From NCBI GenBank assembly GCA_963989245.1, contig OZ022342.1, positions 47,871,910 through 47,935,909 on the forward strand: a stretch of DNA of 64,000 bases, read 5' to 3'. This stretch comes from Nansenia antarctica. Its lineage: Eukaryota; Chordata; Actinopteri; Argentiniformes; Microstomatidae. The notes below the pieces were generated by a model, which made no database searches, had not been told where the DNA came from, and saw nothing but the letters and a program-made list of their open reading frames with translations. Positions 1-10,355 of the stretch are shown here, piece by piece. Every line of letters starts with the position of its first letter. The stretch's first letter is position 1. The translations under genes were made by a program, and so were the position numbers.

Positions 1-167
1 CTTCTTCTTTCACCATCACACCATTCTTCTCTACATCTTCTTCCTCCAGCTTCACTGCCACCATCTCTGGACCCCACTGTGTGATTTTCAGGGCTGGAAA
101 ACCACAGCCAGATCCGGGGGACTCTGTGGACTCTGGTTCATACATGGTTACATGAGCTGAAGAGGAC
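1..167 (-). CDS. Internal exon of minus-strand gene (partial, off left edge)
   Basis: Read on the minus strand, a good acceptor (pyrimidine tract, then CTGCAG) ends at 168 and an open frame runs to the window edge for 55 codons. The encoded segment is acidic and contains VKLEEEDVEKN and VKEE. That composition is common in the N-terminal regions of fish C2H2 zinc-finger proteins, but no finger lies inside the window, so the family is a guess. The exon starts with one base that completes the codon left open by the donor of the 514-1001 exon, so the two join in frame. An internal Met codon is at 145-143. It could instead be chance open sequence; the phase match argues against that. Confidence 0.5.
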
Positions 168-336
168 CTGCAGCTAGAAACAATGGAGGCACAAACAGTG
201 CAGAGTCAATTATAAATGACAGTCAACCAGTTCACTGAAAGCCCATCTAGACTGAGAGGACTTGTTGTACTGTTGTACTGAGCTAATTCAATGACTTGGC
301 TAAGATTACAGTTATTACAGTATAATTCATCATATC

Positions 337-402
337 CAGGGTTCGACAGTAACGCTTTTTTACTTGCCCGGGCAAGTAAAAAAGCGTTACTGTCGAACCC
401 TG
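337..402. repeat. 66-bp perfect palindrome, MITE-like
   Basis: Positions 337-369 are the exact reverse complement of 370-402, with no loop. The outer ends read CAGGG...CCCTG, like many hAT termini. It is flanked on both sides by ATATC (332-336 and 403-407), a possible 5-bp target duplication, although hAT elements normally duplicate 8 bp. It lies in the intron between the two left-most minus-strand exons. Confidence 0.75.
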
Positions 403-513
403 ATATCAATTCAATGACCACCATTAGCATACTGTACACCTGGCACCCTATGGTGAATTATTGAACACAATAGGCTACTAGTGGACAGGATTCACAGCAT
501 GTGTATGACTTAC

Positions 514-1001
514 TGGTCAGTTGTACCACAATGGTGTTGTCCTCCTTTTCGAATTCGCTGCCGTATTTTCACAATATCCTCCATGTTTAGTTTCTTCCCA
601 CACTGGACGTAGCACTGGCGCATGTCATCATTCCTACCATAGCGCTCTTCGACCTCTTGACCTCTAGTCTTGACCTCTGAACTGCCGTTACTGTCACTAT
701 CCATGTCATTACTGTCACTATCCATGTCATTCGGTGCTTCAGATAGTCGACGCCCCTCTTTAAGAGGGGCATACCACGGTGTGTCGTACTCTTCTTTAAT
801 GTTGGGAGAGTGATGGTTCCTACTGTGGGTGGGAGGTGGTGGTAGTGGTGGTGGCTGGAGCCTAATAAGATTGTCCTTCCGGTGGTTCTGTCCTTCTGTC
901 TCTGCATCAGGGGACCCAAGGTGTGTCCTCTGGCTCTCTGACACTGAATAAGCAGAAGCATCCATCTTTGCCCAGATGGGGAGTTCACAGTGCAGGGAAT
1001 C
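514..1001 (-). CDS. Coding exon of minus-strand gene, unknown product
   Basis: The exon is bounded on the minus strand by an acceptor (TTTATTCGTAG, ending at 1002) and a consensus donor (CCA then GTAAGT, 513-508). It is 488 nt, starts in phase 0 and ends in phase 2, which fits the next exon at 167. The protein segment of about 162 residues has a proline run (PPPLPPPP), an acidic tandem NDMDSDS twice, and a basic C-terminal part with GKKLNMEDIVKIRQRIRKG. I recognise no family. The upstream exon at 7712-7695 ends in phase 0 and so also joins in frame. The intervening 6.7-kb intron is filled with a minisatellite and LINE fragments. Without splicing the frame stops at the TAA inside the donor. 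Confidence 0.55.
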
Positions 1002-1884
1002 CTACGAATAAAGATGATCAAAATATTAAAACAAGAGTGAAGAAATGTAATTAGTAAACATCAGAAGTGAAAAACAGTAGCCAAGCTATATGTAGGTCCA
1101 TATATATTTTGGACACCAACAGAATTGTTGTTATTTTTGCTATTTACAAATAACATATTCAAGTTACAGTTATAGAATGCATATGGCCTTAAAGTACAGA
1201 CTGAATACCCTCTTTAATTTGAGGGTATTCAGATGCAGATTGGAGGAAGGGTCTAGGAATTACAGCTCTTTAATATGTAGCCCCCTCTTTTTCAAGGGAC
1301 CAAAAGTAAAATACCCAAAGCTTCGTGCTTTGAATTACCGTTGTTATATGAGCACAGTCTAATACTGAGCTACTGAGATGCTAACCCGTGGACTGTCTGG
1401 TTGACGCGCCGTGCGTTCTAGTTTAAGTGTTGCTGGTTATTACACAGGATCCGTAGTCGTTGATTTGCAGTATAGTAAACATTTATTGCTTTAATATGTG
1501 CCAACAATGGCTTACTCACTTGTACAGAAATAACAATAAACAAACTCAGCGCCAAAGCGGTCAAAACCTATTTGCCCTTCCGGGGTCAACACCTGACGAT
1601 AACAACAAAAGTAGTACCTTATATACCCCATGCCCGAACAGTGAATTACATGTATCACACGACCATATATGGCTCCTACAACCGTAATAACCCTATATGG
1701 AACCGTTGAAATTGTTCTGATAGCACATTTAGTTTAGGAAGTACGGTAATGAGAACAATGTATCGAAAGTGCGTGGCCGTTTTTATAAAGGCGTTTATTA
1801 TATATAGCAATTTATGTATTTTTTATGGCGGTATTGACATAAACCACTGGGATTACGGTATAACCGTAAAATCGCCCAGGCCTA
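1002..1884. other. Intronic or repeat-like sequence, no gene seen
   Basis: No convincing coding frame. The last 150 bases end in TTACGGTATAACCG then GCCCAGGCCTAG, which read in reverse resembles the terminus of a fish DNA transposon. No partner terminus was found. Confidence 0.4.
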
Positions 1885-2985
1885 GTATCAGTGTGATCTA
1901 CCCAGTGTTTCCTATATGAACTGTATCAGTGTGATCTACCCAGTGTTTCCTATATGAACTGTATCAGTGTGATCTACTCAGTGTTTCCTATATGAACTGT
2001 ATCAGTGTGATCTAACCAGTGTTTCCTATATGAACTGTATCAGTGGGATCTACCCAGTGTTTCCTATATGAACTGTATCAGTGTGATCTACTCAGTGTTT
2101 CCTATATGAACTGTATCAGTGTGATCTAACCAGTGTTTCCTATATGAACTGTATCAGTGGGATCTAACCAGTGTTTCCTTCCTATATGAACTGTATCAGT
2201 GTGATCTAACCAGTGTTTCCTATATGAACTGTATCAGTGTGATCTACCCAGTGTTTCCTATATGAACTGTATCAGTGTGATCTACCCAGTGTTTCCTATA
2301 TGAACTGTATCAGTGTGATCTACCCAGTGTTTCCTATATGAACTGTATCAGTGGGATCTACCCAGTGTTTCCTATATGAACTGTATCAGTGTGATCTACC
2401 CAGTGTTTCCTATATGAACTGTATCAGTGTGATCTAACCAGTGTTTCCTATATGAACTGTATCAGTGTGATCTACCCAGTGTTTCCTATATGAACTGTAT
2501 CAGTGTGATCTACCCAGTGTTTCCTATATGAACTGTATCAGTGGGATCTACCCAGTGTTTCCTATATGAACTGTATCAGTGTGATCTACCCAGTGTTTCC
2601 TATATGAACTGTATCAGTGGGATCTACCCAGTGTTTCCTATATGAACTGTATCAGTGGGATCTAACCAGTGTTTCCTATATGAACTGTATCAGTGGGATC
2701 TACCCAGTGTTTCCTATATGAACTGTATCAGTGGGAACTACCCAGTGTTTCCTATATGAACTGTATCAGTGGGATCTACCCAGTGTTTCCTATATGAACT
2801 GTATCAGTGTGATCTACCCAGTGTTTCCTATATGAACTGTATCAGTGGGATCTACCCAGTGTTTCCTATATGAACTGTATCAGTGGGAACTACCCAGTGT
2901 TTCCTATATGAACTGTATCAGTGGGTTCTACCCAGTGTTTCCTATATGAACTGTATCAGTGGGATCTACCCAGTGTTTCCTATAT
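1885..2985. repeat. Minisatellite, 38-bp unit, about 29 copies
   Basis: Tandem units begin GTATCAGTGTGATCTACC and end CTATATGAACT. Copies differ mainly at three sites: GTG/GGG, TACC/TAAC/TACT, and GATC/GAAC/GTTC. One copy near 2180 has a 4-base duplication (TTCC). There are no unique spacers, so this is not a CRISPR array. Confidence 0.97.
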
Positions 2986-3504
2986 TCTTGATGCTGGTAT
3001 AGCACTGTTTCCCTCTTTGTGTATTTCTGATAAGCATTCTCCAGATAAAAGGTAGAAATCCATGGTACTTTACTGAGCTCTCTGAATTAATTCAGGTCAG
3101 AAACCAAGCTTGTCTTAAGGCCAGACCTACTGATTTAGCTACTGATTGACTATCCTTCAGTTCAGAAATAAATGATAGATGATACTGCCATGATTAAATC
3201 AAGTTACTATTTAAACACCATCACTGATTCTGGTGGTGATCCAACTATAGTTTGGAAAGCAGTTAAATCACTGAAACTCAATAGTTCCTCTCCCTGTCCA
3301 CCTCATCAACTTTTATCCAAGTCTAACATCATATGGACACAAAGAGAATAAGTGACGGTTTCTACCAGCATTTTATCTCTGCAGGCCACCTCCTATTTGA
3401 AAGAAACATCTGGGACACAGTGGAGTGTGAATCAAATACAGGCGATCAGAGTCAAGCTATACACCATCCATCATGCAACACAAGCTTCCACCAGCTAAAT
3501 ATAA
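2986..3504. other. No gene seen
   Basis: Unremarkable AT-rich sequence, with only short chance frames. Confidence 0.5.
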
Positions 3505-3507
3505 TAT

Positions 3508-3590
3508 GTAAGAAGAAGAAGAAGAAGAACAAGAAGAACAAGAAGAACAAGAAGAACAAGAAGAAGAAGAAGAAGAAGAAGAAGAATTGG
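3508..3590. repeat. AAG/AAC trinucleotide-rich tract
   Basis: A run of GAA/AAG units with interspersed AAC. It generates a spurious lysine-rich open frame at 3333-3605. Confidence 0.9.
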
Positions 3591-3786
3591 AAATCTAGTC
3601 CCTGAATTTCCAGGTTTTTCAGGACAAGTGACCATTGTATCTAGCAGCTCTCTGCTTCATTCATCAATCACTCCAACTCCTACCGTTAGGTCGGCGCTTC
3701 CGTTGTTGTTCAAGCCAGTGTCGCTTTCCCAGTCTTTGTGTAATAAGTGAACATGTTGTAATGTTTGCCCTCTAGCACAGTTATAA

Positions 3787-3846
3787 ACTTAATAAATGAC
3801 TCGTGTTGTCTTCAGTCTCAGCACTGTGTGCGTTTATTGATCCGCC
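3787..3846 (+). repeat. LTR-like fragment, half of an inverted pair
   Basis: About 55 bp containing AATAAA and CAGTCTCAGCACTGTGTG. It recurs in reverse orientation at 4490-4547 with few mismatches. The AATAAA and TTATTGATCC features suggest the polyadenylation region of an LTR or similar retroelement. Family unknown. Confidence 0.5.
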
Positions 3847-3920
3847 ATCTTAGTTCCACGTCCCGTTTCACATCCCGTTCCCTGGTCTCGCGGGAATAGC
3901 TGACGTCTATCCTATGGCAA

Positions 3921-4385
3921 TGAATGAATGAATGAATGGTCTTTATTGTCATTAATACAGTACAGGTACCATACAACGAAATTTAGTTGGGGGGTACTCC
4001 CCTGGTGCTTGGAAAAAAGACTAAAGACAAGAGGGCCAAGGGTAAAATAAAAAAGGGAAAAGAGCTGGTTTACATAAATAAAGGCTATGTACACTATCTA
4101 CTATCCTACTATACTATACAATAAAACACTGTGCTGTACTCTATGCTATGCTATAAATATCCTAACTTTTCCTATATCTGAACCTTATGTACACAAGGGT
4201 TGTCATATTGCACATAGTATTGTTGCACATTCATTTAAAGTGTCGCAGTTTGCAGGTTTGAAATGTTCACAGTTGTATTTCAATATTGCACTTATGTTTA
4301 CAATCTAGTAGCTGCCATCAAGTTTTCTAGATTGTCCAGGGCCTAGAACCTAGGTCTTTGCTGTGTTCAGGGCCTGAATGGCAAG
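3921..4385 (-). mobile_element. 5'-truncated LINE, family A copy 1 (3' UTR only)
   Basis: On the minus strand this copy ends in a (CATT)n tail (plus-strand AATGAATG at 3920). It contains only the LINE 3' UTR and the last few codons before the ORF stop, matching the copies at 4637-6079, 10.7-12.9 kb and 20735-21162. ATGGCAA at 3914-3920 recurs at 378-384 of the 4 kb block (4378-4384), a likely 7-bp target duplication, though part of the motif also occurs in the LINE itself. Confidence 0.8.
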
Positions 4386-4489
4386 CGGTGAGGTATAATA
4401 TTATGATTTATAGTATATCAGATGCGTCAGATGTTACAACTCCTTTTTTCCCCAAAAAGTGCTGCCGTACACAATAATAATTAGTCTAA

Positions 4490-4544
4490 CAGGTGGATCA
4501 ATAAACCCACACAGTGCTGAGACTGAAGTCAACACAAGCCATTT

Positions 4545-4547
<3 letters not shown>
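4490..4547 (-). repeat. LTR-like fragment, inverted copy
   Basis: Reverse-orientation partner of 3787-3846. Together they flank LINE copy 1 and could form a hairpin with about 0.65 kb between the arms. Confidence 0.5.

Positions 4548-4636
<89 letters not shown>
4547..4636. repeat. (TG)n microsatellite, 90 bp
   Basis: Uninterrupted TG dinucleotides abutting the CATT tail of LINE copy 2. A second TG/GCGT tract lies at the other end of that LINE (6080), suggesting insertion into a pre-existing TG repeat. Confidence 0.97.
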
Positions 4637-4640
<4 letters not shown>

Positions 4641-6079
4641 AATGAATGAATGAATGAATGAATGGTCTTTATTGTCATTGATATAGTACAGGTACCAAAC
4701 AACGAAATTTGGGAGGGGGGGCTCCCCTGGTGCTAGGGGGAAAAAAAAGAAGAAAAAAAGAAGGGAAAGGAGCTGGTTTACATAAATAAAGGCTATGTAC
4801 ACTATCCACTATACTATACAAATAAAACACTGTGCTGTACTCTATGCTATGCTATACCTATTCTAACATTTCCTATTCTCTGAACCTTATGTACCCTAGG
4901 GTTGTCATATTGCACATAGTGTTATTGCACATTCATTTAAAGTGTCGCAGTTTGCAGGCTTGAAATGTACACATTTGTGCCTCAGCACTACACCGGATTT
5001 CAATCCAGCAGCTGCCATCAATCCGTCCAGACTGTCCAGGGCCCAGAACCTAGGTCTTTGCTGTGTTCAGGGCCTGAATGGCCCTGGGGTAGAAGCTGAG
5101 CTTCAGTCTGTTTGTCCTTGCGAACATGGTCCTGAACCGCCTGTTCGAGGGCAGCCGAGCAAAGTGTTCGTACCCAGGGTGGGATGGGTCTCTGGAGATC
5201 TTGGAGGCCTTCCTGAGGCAGCGTGTGTTGTACAGCTCTTCCAGAGAGGGGAGGGGGGCGCCGGTGATCTTCTGGGCCGATCTCACGACTCTCTGTAGCG
5301 CATTCCTCTCTGCGGCTGTGCAGCTGGAGAACCAGATGCAGATGCAGTAGGTGAGGATGCTCTCCACTGCGCAGCGGTAGAAGGCCACCAGCATCTCCTG
5401 TCCGATGTGGTCTTTCCTGAGGACTCTCAGGAAGAAGAGCCGCTGTTGTGCCTTCTTGATGATGGCTGCTGTGTTGTTCTTCCAGGACAGGTCATCCTGT
5501 ATGTGCACCCCCAGGAATCGGAGGGTTGAGACTCTCTCCACGCTCCCTCCGTCGACGAGCAGGGGCTGGACCTCAGATTTTTCCTCCTGAAGTCCACGAT
5601 GATTTCCTGGGTCTTTGACTGGTTCAGCAGCAGGTTGTTAACCTTGCACAGCTTGCTCAGCTGCTCTACCTCATCCCTGTACGCCGCCTCGTCCCCCCCG
5701 AGATGCAGCCCACCACGGTGGTGTCGTCTGCAAACTTTACGATGGAGTTGCTGGGGTGGACGGGGGTGAAGTCGTAGGTGTAGAGGTTGTAGAGGATGGG
5801 GCTTAGCACGCAGCCCTGGGGGGACCCAGTGCTGAGTCTGAGGGCTGTGGAGGTGTGGGAGCCCACCCGCACCCTCTGGGGGCGGTCAGACAGGAAGTCC
5901 TTGATCCATGCTCATATAGAGTGTGATAGTCCCAGGTCTAGTAGTTTGGTCACTAGCCTGTCTGGAAGGATGGTGTTGAAGGCAGAGCTGAAGTCCACAA
6001 AGAGCAGTCTCGCGTAGCTGTTTCCCCTCTCCAGGTGGGATAGAGTGGAGTGGAGAGTCGTGGCGTCGCGAGTCGTCGC
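4637..6079 (-). mobile_element. 5'-truncated LINE, family A copy 2 (CR1/L2-like)
   Basis: Non-LTR retrotransposon with a (CATT)n 3' tail at 4637-4665, a 3' UTR, and the C-terminal half of the reverse-transcriptase ORF. The 5' end is lost. It is closely related to the longer plus-strand copy at 10.77-12.97 kb. Confidence 0.9.
5050..6060 (-). pseudogene. LINE reverse transcriptase, C-terminal half, broken
   Basis: Relic of the RT that copies LINE RNA at nicked chromosomal sites. The upstream part (to 5666) holds the palm region with TGSPQGCVLSP and the catalytic FADD box. The downstream part (5541-5050) holds the thumb and C-terminal region with LRFLGVHIQDDLSW and ends at the family's usual C-terminus NTAKT. 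The parts are in different frames, with a frameshift near 5580-5690, and an in-frame stop lies near 5915 where copy 3 has Cys. The endonuclease domain is absent. Not functional. Confidence 0.85.
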
Positions 6080-6106
6080 GCGTGTGTGTGTGTGTGCGTG
6101 TGTGTG

Positions 6107-6138
<32 letters not shown>

Positions 6139-6143
6139 TGTGT
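6080..6143. repeat. TG and GCGT repeat tract
   Basis: Mixed (GT)n and (GCGT)n next to the 5' end of LINE copy 2. Confidence 0.9.
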
Positions 6144-6924
6144 GTATAAGCATATGTTGAGTGTGTATTGTGTGTGTGAATGTGTGCATTGTTGTTATTA
6201 TCATTATTAATGTGTCTTTCTCCCTTGTTGCCTGTTAGTTAGTTTATATGTGTCTTCATTGGTGTAGTCTAGTTTTTTCTAGTGGGTATACTGTGATTTT
6301 GCCCTCCCAGTCAGAGCGACACCTGTCCCGTAGCGACACCCCATAAGCACCACCACACTCACTTATGCATACAGTATGCATCTACACCAGTGTTTGCTGC
6401 CTTGGGGGGGGTGGCATGGACTGTACATCAAGCTGCCTCACGCTACAGAAACAGGAGATAGGCTCCTGCCCCCTAAGGGCCGTTAGGCTCGAGAACCATC
6501 GGTTCTCAAGGCTACTTATGTGGTCTTGACTACATGTCCACTTTCTCACCTGGTTCTTGCTCTCTCTCTGGTGTGCCGACACCATCCTGCTCTCTCATTC
6601 TCTCCCTCTCTATCCTCCTCTCTCCCTCTTTTGCTGTCAACCAAAAGGCAAATATAACAACCAGAGTATTTATAATTTAATAAGAGGTATACATTGAATT
6701 CATATCAAATCATAACATCATTCTAATTGAATATTGGGTTGCTGTGGGCAATGCAGTCAGATACTGTCTTTACTTACTCTCTCACCTGTAAGAAAATTGT
6801 ATGTCCAACTACAAAAAACAGACATTTCCAATGAGTGAGGGTTTGTTCCAATGCTTCAATCCACTGTCCATGTACTGTAAATATACCATTATGGTATTAC
6901 CATTTTTTATATATTTTATTGTTT
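6144..6924. other. No gene seen
   Basis: Intronic sequence for the proposed minus-strand gene. It contains a short palindrome (GAGAACC, 3-base loop, GGTTCTC) near 6490 and a CT-rich patch at 6590-6630. Confidence 0.4.
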
Positions 6925-7251
6925 ATTCAGATTCACAGAATTGGAATGCTCTGCCCTTGGATCTTAGATCAGCTGGCTCGGTCGAGGTTTTTAAAAAAAC
7001 GCTAAAGACTGTCTTGTATAGACAGGCTTCTGGATAGCCCCTAGGGCCTGTCTGTCTGTGTCCTGTTGATGTTGTTGTACACTTGTTTGTTACTTGTTCT
7101 TATTTTCACTTGTTTGCCTGTTTTAACCTGCTATGACTTTCGCTCTTTTATTATGCTTTATTGTGTTTCTTCTTTATTATGTAAAGCACTTTGTGACCCT
7201 TGGTCTGGGAAAGGTGCTGTATAAATACATTTTACTTACTTACTTACTTAC
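6925..7251 (+). mobile_element. LINE 3' fragment, family C, (TTAC)n tail
   Basis: Starts inside the last codons of a LINE ORF (WNALPLDLRSAGSVEVFKKT, then a stop at 7036), followed by a 3' UTR with GCTGTATAAATAC and a tandem TTAC tail at 7231-7251. The WN-LP-R motif near the C-terminus is typical of fish LINE ORF2 ends. Confidence 0.8.
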
Positions 7252-7694
7252 ACCAACTATAACCTCACCCTGCACCAGATCGGACATCAGCTCCAGTCTA
7301 TGTAAGGGAACCGACAACCCTAATCCCTGATCCACAACACCCCTGTGTGTGTCTGTCACCGGCAGGAAAGGAACACTGACTAACACAAATGATTCAGACG
7401 CCCCCAATGTTCCTCAGGATCTTCACAGGAACCTTTTCATCAGCCCCCCCCCCAGAGATACAAAACTCACCCCCCCCCCCCCCCCCCCCAGAGATACAAG
7501 ATCCTCGGTGACCCTCGAAATGTTTTTCACGTGCACACGCATAAAACGCGCACTGGCGCTCAAAACAAAGACGTAAAAACCGGCTAACGTTACTGTTTAC
7601 ACAAGTAAAATCAGTGTGACAGTCAGATGGAGCATTCGGTAAACAACAACAGCAAGGTAATGCATCAGCTGAGTTAAAGAAAACCAACTCTTAC
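7252..7694. other. No gene seen; poly-C tract
   Basis: Contains a 20-base C run at 7470-7489, part of a partly duplicated CCCCAGAGATACAA segment. The remainder is unique, CpG-containing sequence next to the proposed first exon of the minus-strand gene. Confidence 0.4.
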
Positions 7695-7712
7695 CTTTGA
7701 GGACACCGACAT
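7695..7712 (-). CDS. Proposed first coding exon of minus-strand gene
   Basis: On the minus strand an ATG at 7712 opens six codons (MSVSSK) ending in phase 0 at a strong donor (AAAG then GTAAGAG). The short start exon fits phase 0 of the exon at 1001. The 5' UTR would extend toward about 7760. The evidence is only splice signals, phase and position, so this could be coincidence. Confidence 0.35.
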
Positions 7713-8047
7713 GAGCCCTGTTTTCCCGTACCTCCACCGTTCTGTTCGTGGTGATTTTAGAGGCAATAGATTATTTTTGCCCCACGCATATTGCTATGAA
7801 TAGTTCGAAGCTAGCGTTAGGTGCGAGGCTGCATGGTTAACCTATTAGCGGGAACATTATTTGTTTCACAAAATAGGCTGATTTAATTGACCATGAACAT
7901 CAGAGACTATATTACGAATGTTCATCTAAAATACTCTATACTGAGCACTGCTATAAGAACATGAACCAGAGAACAGCAGTAAATGCAATAACCCACAGTC
8001 GTCGCTGATGATGTTGTATTTTCGATTAGGAAACGGGATTAAATACG

Positions 8048-8048
<1 letters not shown>

Positions 8049-8094
<46 letters not shown>
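8049..8094. repeat. (TA)n microsatellite
   Basis: About 46 bp of TA, 10 bp left of the hAT insertion. Confidence 0.95.
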
Positions 8095-8095
<1 letters not shown>

Positions 8096-8572
8096 GTTTA
8101 TGGCAGTGGCGGCTGGCCAATAGAGGGCGCTGGGGCGCCGCCCCCACCTTCACTTCCTAGTTGCGATTTTTTTTTTTAAATAAACATTGTTTATTCACAA
8201 AATGCGGCTGATATTCTGTCGGTGCCTATCAGCATTCATTAAAAATCCTCCAATACAATAAAAAATGTATCTGTGTGTGTGTAAAATTCACTGTTAAAAT
8301 GCATAGGGGAGGAGTCGGGGCGCCGGCCGAATGCAAGTCTATGGCAGGCCAAATACTTTTGGCTTACACGTGAGCTGTAGCAGCGCTCCAATTGGCTGTC
8401 TCCTATTTCCCGGCCGGGGCGCAAAAAATGCGCCCCGGAGAGCAAATATAGATGCTAGATTACATCATATCCGGATGGAGGGGGAGGGATCTCCGCCATA
8501 GCCAATTGATCGTCCAGATGGAGGAGGGGGAGGCAACTCCCCATAGCCAATTGTAGACCTCATTACTGTTAC

Positions 8573-8790
8573 GTGACTTTGGCGCCTCACTTTGAGAGTG
8601 AAACAATGGAGTCTGCTGCATGTTCTACTGGGAGAAGTGCTTCTGAACTAAAAGACAATTCGGTTGTCTCGCTTAAAGAAAACCCGTTTTCAAGGCGTTC
8701 AATTCAAGAACAGAAACGGATTAAAGAGCTTGGACCGGAACGACCCGATTTGCAAATTAATCAGCAAACAAGAGAAATTCTCTCCATGCC
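8573..8790 (+). pseudogene. hAT transposase N-terminal leader, relic
   Basis: An open frame resembling the N-terminus of TTF/ZMYM1-type hAT transposases (SLKENPFSRRSIQEQKRI, then LGPERPDLQ). It leaves frame before the spliced C-terminal part that begins at 8791. The BED/TTF zinc-finger region that should follow is deleted. Confidence 0.6.
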
Positions 8791-9922
8791 ATGGTTGAGC
8801 AAAGCAGCGCTGGGTCTCAGCCAACAAAGAGACGTCGGGCACTCAGTCTAGAGGACCATGAAAGGATTGCAGCAGAGGTGAGTTGATGTTGTAGAATCAG
8901 TCACAGTCCATGTTACACCGGAGGCCTTCGTTTAAATAAAATGAAGGCACACAATTTTGAGAAATGTGACTAAAAATAATTTTGATCCTGAGGCATCATT
9001 TACAATAAGGAGCTATTAAAAACAGAAAAGTACTATATTTGACATTTTGGAGAGGGAACTGTGCTCAGTATAGTTTTAACATTAAAGGTCCCATATATTA
9101 TTTTATATATTAATTCACTTCCTGGTCATTGCTATGTTGCAAATACCCTGCGTTATTAAAATATGGAGAAATATGAATTAGGAAATTATGGAAATACTGT
9201 AATAGGTACAGATTTCTGATTTTCACAGTGTTGGCATAAGCCCTCTGAGTACAAAAACAATAAACTGTTTTCAAAGGATATGGGACCTTTAACCTTTCAA
9301 CGCTAGAATGCTAGAACTCCCAAAACACTAGCATGAAAAAAGAACAGGGTACATATTATTATTTATTATTTTTTAATTCTTCTTCTCTCTGTAGGTCTGT
9401 GATACCATACTTGGACACGCCAAGGAGCGCTTCTCCTTCACAAACCACCTGGTCAGTGCCACCTTGCTGCAGGGGGACAGGTTTGAAGAGTACAAGGGGG
9501 CCTTTCCGGAGGATGCACTGAACAGCACCTTGAAGGCCTACCCAATGCTCAGTGGAAGCCAGCTGAAGACCGAGCTCAATCTCCTCTACAGCAATGAGGA
9601 GTTCAGAGCCTGTCGTGGTGCTGTGGACCTCTTCCAGCTTTTTATGGAGAACAATCTTGGAGAAGTGTTTTCAGAGACTGTCACTCTCCTAAAGATCCTC
9701 ATAACCACACCCATGACCACGGCGGAGGCAGAGAGGTGCTTCTCGACCTTGAAAAGGATCAAAACCTTTCTCCGGAACACCATGACAGAGGACAGGCTGA
9801 ATGCATTGGCCATGATGTCAATGGAGAAGACACTGGTGATTGAAATGACAGACTTTAACCAGAAAGTCATTGAGAGATTTGCAGGCCTGAAGGAACGAAG
9901 GGCAAAATTCATGTTCAAGTAG
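8791..9922 (+). CDS. hAT transposase C-terminal part, two exons
   Basis: Exon 8791-8877 (29 codons from ATG) ends at AGAG then GTGAGT; exon 9395-9922 starts after TCTCTCTGTAG. They join in phase 0, giving an open frame of about 204 codons. The product carries ERIAAEVCDTIL, then the hAT C-terminal dimerisation domain with TTAEAERCFSTLKRIKTFLR and LNALAMMSMEK. Known role of this domain is transposase oligomerisation. The DDE catalytic residues and DNA-binding fingers are absent, so the product could at most be a dimerisation-only protein, possibly interfering with full transposase (inference). Positions 9846-9918 were copied into the chimeric LINE insertion downstream. Confidence 0.75.
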
Positions 9923-10355
9923 TGTAACTGGGGAGGGACACAGGGTTTGAAAGTAACAAAGAACACATTTATTATCACAATTGCATTGTGTTCCATGTCT
10001 TTCTCCATTGAATAAATAATGCCTAGTTGAATGGCTAAACAAGACAACTGTCTGGACAGTACAATCCATTTGAGCTGCTAGAATTATTCACCTTACCGCT
10101 GCACAGATAGACAAAGGGTTTAAGTCCATTCTGTTAACATTAGGTCTACTCTGCTAACAAAGACTATTCCAGTTGATTTGTCAGTTGTTGTACATTATAT
10201 TTTTGTTGTGTTTGCAGTTTGCCCTTTAATACAAGTTATATACTGTATATATTCTCATGCTAAAATCCAGATTTTAAAGTTGATATTCTTCCCCGTGGAG
10301 CATGTGCCCCCATAACCTGTGCCCAACCCAAAATGTTTATCACCAGCCGCCACTG

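Larger units (their letters stand above)
8104..10355 (+). mobile_element. hAT-superfamily DNA transposon, internally deleted
   Basis: Perfect 13-bp terminal inverted repeats (CAGTGGCGGCTGG at 8104-8116, complement at 10343-10355). The flanks are GTTTATGG on the left and GTTTATTC on the right, a 6/8-matching 8-bp target duplication as expected for hAT. It encodes only the N-terminal leader and the C-terminal dimerisation part of a transposase, with most of the catalytic region missing. It sits between the 5' ends of two divergent host transcription units. Confidence 0.9.

Noticed and set aside
510..1021. Second overlapping minus frame (587-1021)
   Set aside because: Overlaps the 514-1001 exon in another frame, lacks donor agreement and has a less protein-like composition.
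1885..2985. CRISPR-like regular repeat array
   Set aside because: Units are directly tandem with no spacers, in a vertebrate genome; it is a minisatellite.
3333..3605. 90-codon Lys/Asn-rich frame
   Set aside because: Produced by the AAG/AAC tract; no splice or homology support.
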